From NCBI RefSeq assembly GCF_051846935.1, contig NZ_JBPYCS010000042.1:1-16031 (forward strand): DNA of 16,031 nt. The letters are read 5' to 3'. This document shows, piece after piece, positions 14,094-16,031 of this stretch. The translations under genes were made by a program, and so were the position numbers. The notes beneath the pieces were generated by a model that saw only the letters and a list, made by a program, of their open reading frames with translations, had not been told where the DNA came from and made no database searches. The stretch's first letter is position 1. Each line of letters begins with the position of its first letter. The DNA comes from JBPYCR01 sp051846935. GTDB taxonomy: Bacteria; Bacillota; Bacilli; Bacillales; Amphibacillaceae.

Positions 14094-15212
14094 TTAATCA
14101 CGATTCTCAAGTGGTATAAACGTCTGTATTTCTGGTCCTACATATTCTGCCCGTGGTCGAATGAGACGGTTGTTTTCGTACTGCTCTAAAATGTGAGCAA
14201 TCCAACCAGACATTCGGCTTACAGCAAATATCGGTGTAAATAAATCATGATCGATTCCAAGACTATGGTAAACAGACGCCGAGTAGAAATCTACGTTTGC
14301 TGGCAAGCCTTTTTCTTTTTTAATATACTCTTCAATTTTCACGGACATATTGTACCATTTTTCTTGTCCTGTTAGTTTTGTTAACTCACTAGACATTCTT
14401 TGAAGATGCTTTGCACGCGGATCTCCAGTTCGATAAACGCGGTGCCCCATCCCCATAATTAATTCTTTATTTGCAAGTTTTTCTTTAATATAAGGAATTG
14501 CGTTTTCTTCCTCACCAATTTCGGAGAGCATAGCCATTACACGCTCATTTGCTCCACCATGTAGAAATCCTTTTAGCGCACCAATAGCTGCTGTTATTCC
14601 AGAATATATGTCAGATAAGGTAGCAACACAAACTCGCGCAGTAAAAGTGGAAGCGTTTAACTCATGATCCGCATGTAACACTAAAGCTTTATCAATCGCT
14701 TCTACTTCAATCGCTTCTGGATTTTTACCATTTAGCATATATAAAAAGTTTTCCGCAAAAGTTAAATCATCCTTCGGTTTTACCGGCTCTTGACCTTTAC
14801 GAATTCGAGAAAATGCAGCAACAATCGTGGCTACTTGTGCTTGCAAACGAATTGCTTTGCGTTTGTTTGCATCTTCGTCTAAATTATCTGCTTCCTCATC
14901 AAGCACACCTAAAAATGAAATGGCTGTGCGAAGCGCCGCCATAGGATGTACTTTAGACAAATCATAAGAACGTAAATGATCAATAATTGCATCAGGAACT
15001 TGCATATTCGTAACTAAATCTTTTCTTATTTGGTCAAGCTCCGACTTATTCGGTAGCTTTAAATTCCATAATAAATAAACTACTTCTTCAAAAGATGCAT
15101 TTTCTGCCAAGTCATCAATTGTATAACCTACATATGTAAGCTTGTCATCGATAATCGAGCTAATTGATGATTGAGCGGCAATTACACCTTCAAGTCCTTT
15201 AGTTGTTGACAT
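14094..15212 (-). CDS. citZ: Citrate synthase
   Basis: A 372-residue enzyme that condenses acetyl-CoA and oxaloacetate to citrate, the entry step of the TCA cycle. Conserved segments include HPMAALRTA (89-97), H183 in HADHELNAS, the active-site H218 in LHGGAN, H257 in GMGHRVY and D308 in VDFYSASVYHSLG. It ends RPRAEYVGP, as in type II Gram-positive enzymes. The usual GPLHGG motif reads GFLHGG (F217 in place of Pro). I chose ATG at 15212 (MSTTKGLEGV, as B. subtilis MTATRGLEGV) because AAGGAG lies nine bases upstream and the length then equals B. subtilis CitZ (372); the in-frame GTG six bases earlier is too close. It heads citZ-icd-mdh behind a roughly 98-base structured leader. Confidence 0.97.
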   Translation of the reverse strand: MSTTKGLEGVIAAQSSISSIIDDKLTYVGYTIDDLAENASFEEVVYLLWNLKLPNKSELDQIRKDLVTNMQVPDAIIDHLRSYDLSKVHPMAALRTAISFLGVLDEEADNLDEDANKRKAIRLQAQVATIVAAFSRIRKGQEPVKPKDDLTFAENFLYMLNGKNPEAIEVEAIDKALVLHADHELNASTFTARVCVATLSDIYSGITAAIGALKGFLHGGANERVMAMLSEIGEEENAIPYIKEKLANKELIMGMGHRVYRTGDPRAKHLQRMSSELTKLTGQEKWYNMSVKIEEYIKKEKGLPANVDFYSASVYHSLGIDHDLFTPIFAVSRMSGWIAHILEQYENNRLIRPRAEYVGPEIQTFIPLENRD

Positions 15213-15251
15213 AAACACTCTCTCCTTTTTCTAAAAATTATACTAACCCCT

Positions 15252-15297
15252 AAATGAAAATATCATTTGTTCAACACGTGCTGCACATCCTGTTGAA
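15252..15297 (-). promoter_or_regulatory. citZ leader: two adjacent hairpins
   Basis: Between the predicted transcription start and the citZ ribosome-binding site are two back-to-back inverted repeats. One has TTCAACA/TGTTGAA arms (15270-15276 and 15291-15297) around a 14-base loop containing GTGCAGCAC. The other has AAATGA/TCATTT arms (15252-15257, 15263-15268) around a five-base loop. In B. subtilis aconitase binds the citZ leader RNA, so these are candidates for such a site; the link is inference. Confidence 0.45.
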
Positions 15298-15316
15298 TTA
15301 TCTCGTCTTTAAGCTA

Positions 15317-15345
15317 AGTATAAAGGATTCCTATGCTAATGTGAA
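15317..15345 (-). promoter_or_regulatory. Sigma-A promoter of citZ
   Basis: On the minus strand the -35 TTCACA (15345-15340) and -10 TATACT (15322-15317) each match consensus at five of six positions, with a 17-base spacer. Transcription would start near 15310, giving a leader of about 98 bases. It is the strongest promoter match in the window. Confidence 0.7.
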
Positions 15346-15366
15346 TTGAAACCACTTTATTTTAGC

Positions 15367-15383
15367 TGAAAAGTTTCTTTTCA
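15367..15383. promoter_or_regulatory. 17-bp palindrome upstream of the citZ -35
   Basis: TGAAAAG (15367-15373) and CTTTTCA (15377-15383) are perfect inverted arms around TTT, 21 bp upstream of the citZ -35. The central CG of a cre site is missing and it is not the ATAA-N7-TTAT pattern I associate with CcpC, so the binding protein is unknown. It is positioned like an operator or activator site. Confidence 0.4.
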
Positions 15384-15435
15384 AACCTAAAACGCTGCTG
15401 CACGTGTTTAATATGCATGACATCACTTCTAACAA

Positions 15436-15450
15436 ACAATTCGATTGCAT
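15436..15450 (-). promoter_or_regulatory. cre-like site between citZ and ytvI
   Basis: ATGCAATCGAATTGT on the minus strand fits the catabolite-responsive element pattern WTGNAANCGNWNNCW at all but one position (G for the second-to-last C). It is about 90 bp upstream of the citZ -35 and about 58 bp upstream of ytvI. CcpA control of citZ is known in Bacillus, but the distance is unusual, so confidence is low. Confidence 0.35.
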
Positions 15451-15507
15451 ACGATAAAGTAACCAAGCCATGGATTTTAAAAAATGATTTAAAATGAGGT
15501 TTTGCTA

Positions 15508-16031
15508 ATGCATATGCAATATATTTTGCGTTTTTCACGATTAACTTTTGTCGTTTTTTTAATTGTTTGTTTCCTAATCTTCTTAAAATATGCTTTTATA
15601 TTTTTATACCCTTTTTTAATTGCAATTATCGTTTCTATAATCTTAAATCCGTTTGTTAATTACATTGAGAATAAGTGGAGACTTCCTCGATATGTGGCAA
15701 TTTGCACGGTATTATTTTTAGTTATTATTTGTTTTATGAGCATCATAGCACTCGTTGTCTCAGAAGTGCTCCAAGGGTCAACGATGTTAGCAGAAAAAGC
15801 ACCGGTGTATATGAAAGAGTTGTTCCTCCAATTCCAATTGTTGTTAGAAGGATTTGTTTATCCTGTATATAATAAGATTACGATGTTTATTCATTCGTTA
15901 GACGCATCATATCAAGCAACGTTTGAAGATTATTTTCAATCGCTACTTAATACTATTGCATCAACCGGTACAAGCTTTTTACAAGCAAGTTTATTAAAAA
16001 TACCTGCACTATTATCTACTTTTCCCCATTC
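15508..16031 (+). CDS. ytvI: YtvI-like AI-2E family membrane protein, 3' end outside the window
   Basis: The first 174 codons of an open frame running off the right edge, on the opposite strand to everything else intact. It starts with MHMQYILRFSRLTFVV and has three hydrophobic helices (about 12-31, 32-50 with the LNPFV turn, and 62-85). A long amphipathic region with few strong hydrophobic runs follows. This is the N-terminal layout of AI-2E-type permeases, and YtvI, described as a sporulation integral membrane protein, lies next to citZ in B. subtilis. Its substrate is unknown. ATG at 15508 has GAGGT eight bases upstream; ATG at 15514 is possible but further from it. No clear promoter is visible; the 135 bases upstream hold the cre-like site and AT-rich DNA. 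Confidence 0.8.
   Translation, partial: MHMQYILRFSRLTFVVFLIVCFLIFLKYAFIFLYPFLIAIIVSIILNPFVNYIENKWRLPRYVAICTVLFLVIICFMSIIALVVSEVLQGSTMLAEKAPVYMKELFLQFQLLLEGFVYPVYNKITMFIHSLDASYQATFEDYFQSLLNTIASTGTSFLQASLLKIPALLSTFPH

Larger units (their letters stand above)
15273..15408. repeat. Inverted CACGTG-containing 12-mers flanking the citZ promoter
   Basis: AACACGTGCTGC at 15273-15284 and GCTGCACGTGTT at 15397-15408 are inverted copies matching at 11 of 12 positions. Each contains the palindrome CACGTG. One lies in the citZ leader and the other upstream of the 17-bp palindrome, so they bracket the promoter. Chance cannot be excluded at this length. Confidence 0.4.

Noticed and set aside
15447..15475. 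Sigma-G/F-like promoter for ytvI (GCATA, 17 bases, CATGGAT)
   Set aside because: The -35 fits, but the -10 departs from the CATNNTA pattern at its last two bases; too weak without start-site data.
1..16031. CRISPR arrays, tRNA or rRNA genes, prophage or defence genes
   Set aside because: No spaced direct repeats, no tRNA-like cloverleaf or rRNA sequence noticed, and no phage or defence proteins; the only mobile DNA is the ISL3 remnant.

Overview
The window is an AT-rich chromosomal segment from an endospore-forming member of the Bacillaceae. Two things point there: protein sequences very close to the Bacillus subtilis versions (CitZ, Icd, Mdh, PhoP, PolA, MutM, GapB, NrdR, DnaB, DnaI), and the conserved citZ-icd-mdh-phoPR-polA-mutM-coaE-gapB-nrdR-dnaB-dnaI-ytxC gene order. 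The genus cannot be fixed from the sequence alone. Almost all genes lie on the minus strand, so transcription runs from high to low coordinates. The exception is ytvI at the right edge, which diverges from citZ.

Layout from right to left. ytvI (partial, plus strand) and citZ share a 295-bp divergent intergenic region. It holds a good sigma-A promoter for citZ, a 17-bp palindrome, a cre-like site and a structured citZ leader RNA. citZ, icd and mdh encode the citrate branch of the TCA cycle; a GC-rich hairpin follows citZ and a clear terminator follows mdh. phoP-phoR (phosphate two-component system, 4-nt overlap) has its own promoter and terminator. polA-mutM-coaE form a tight DNA replication/repair and CoA synthesis cluster. 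gapB (gluconeogenic GAPDH) sits behind a control region with two convergent CcpN-type boxes. A 20-bp hairpin separates it from nrdR-dnaB-dnaI, which encode the ribonucleotide reductase repressor and the helicase-loading/initiation proteins. ytxC (partial) is at the left edge.

The only accessory DNA is about 680 bp between dnaI and ytxC. It is a decayed, internally deleted ISL3-family insertion sequence: an N-terminal helix-turn-helix fragment, a C-terminal transposase fragment and a probable right terminal repeat that abuts the dnaI stop codon. Two terminator-like hairpins for incoming dnaI transcripts lie inside it. Compared with B. subtilis, speD is missing from behind gapB and no ytaF-like gene lies in the polA-gapB interval.

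I found no undescribed multi-gene system. The most notable points are regulatory or structural: the paired CcpN-like boxes at gapB, a PhoR lacking any extracytoplasmic sensor domain, the folded citZ leader, and the IS remnant with its tandem hairpins. In several genes the better start lies inside the longest open frame (ytxC TTG, dnaI, nrdR, coaE, polA, mdh TTG, citZ); the coordinates here use the ribosome-binding-site-supported starts.
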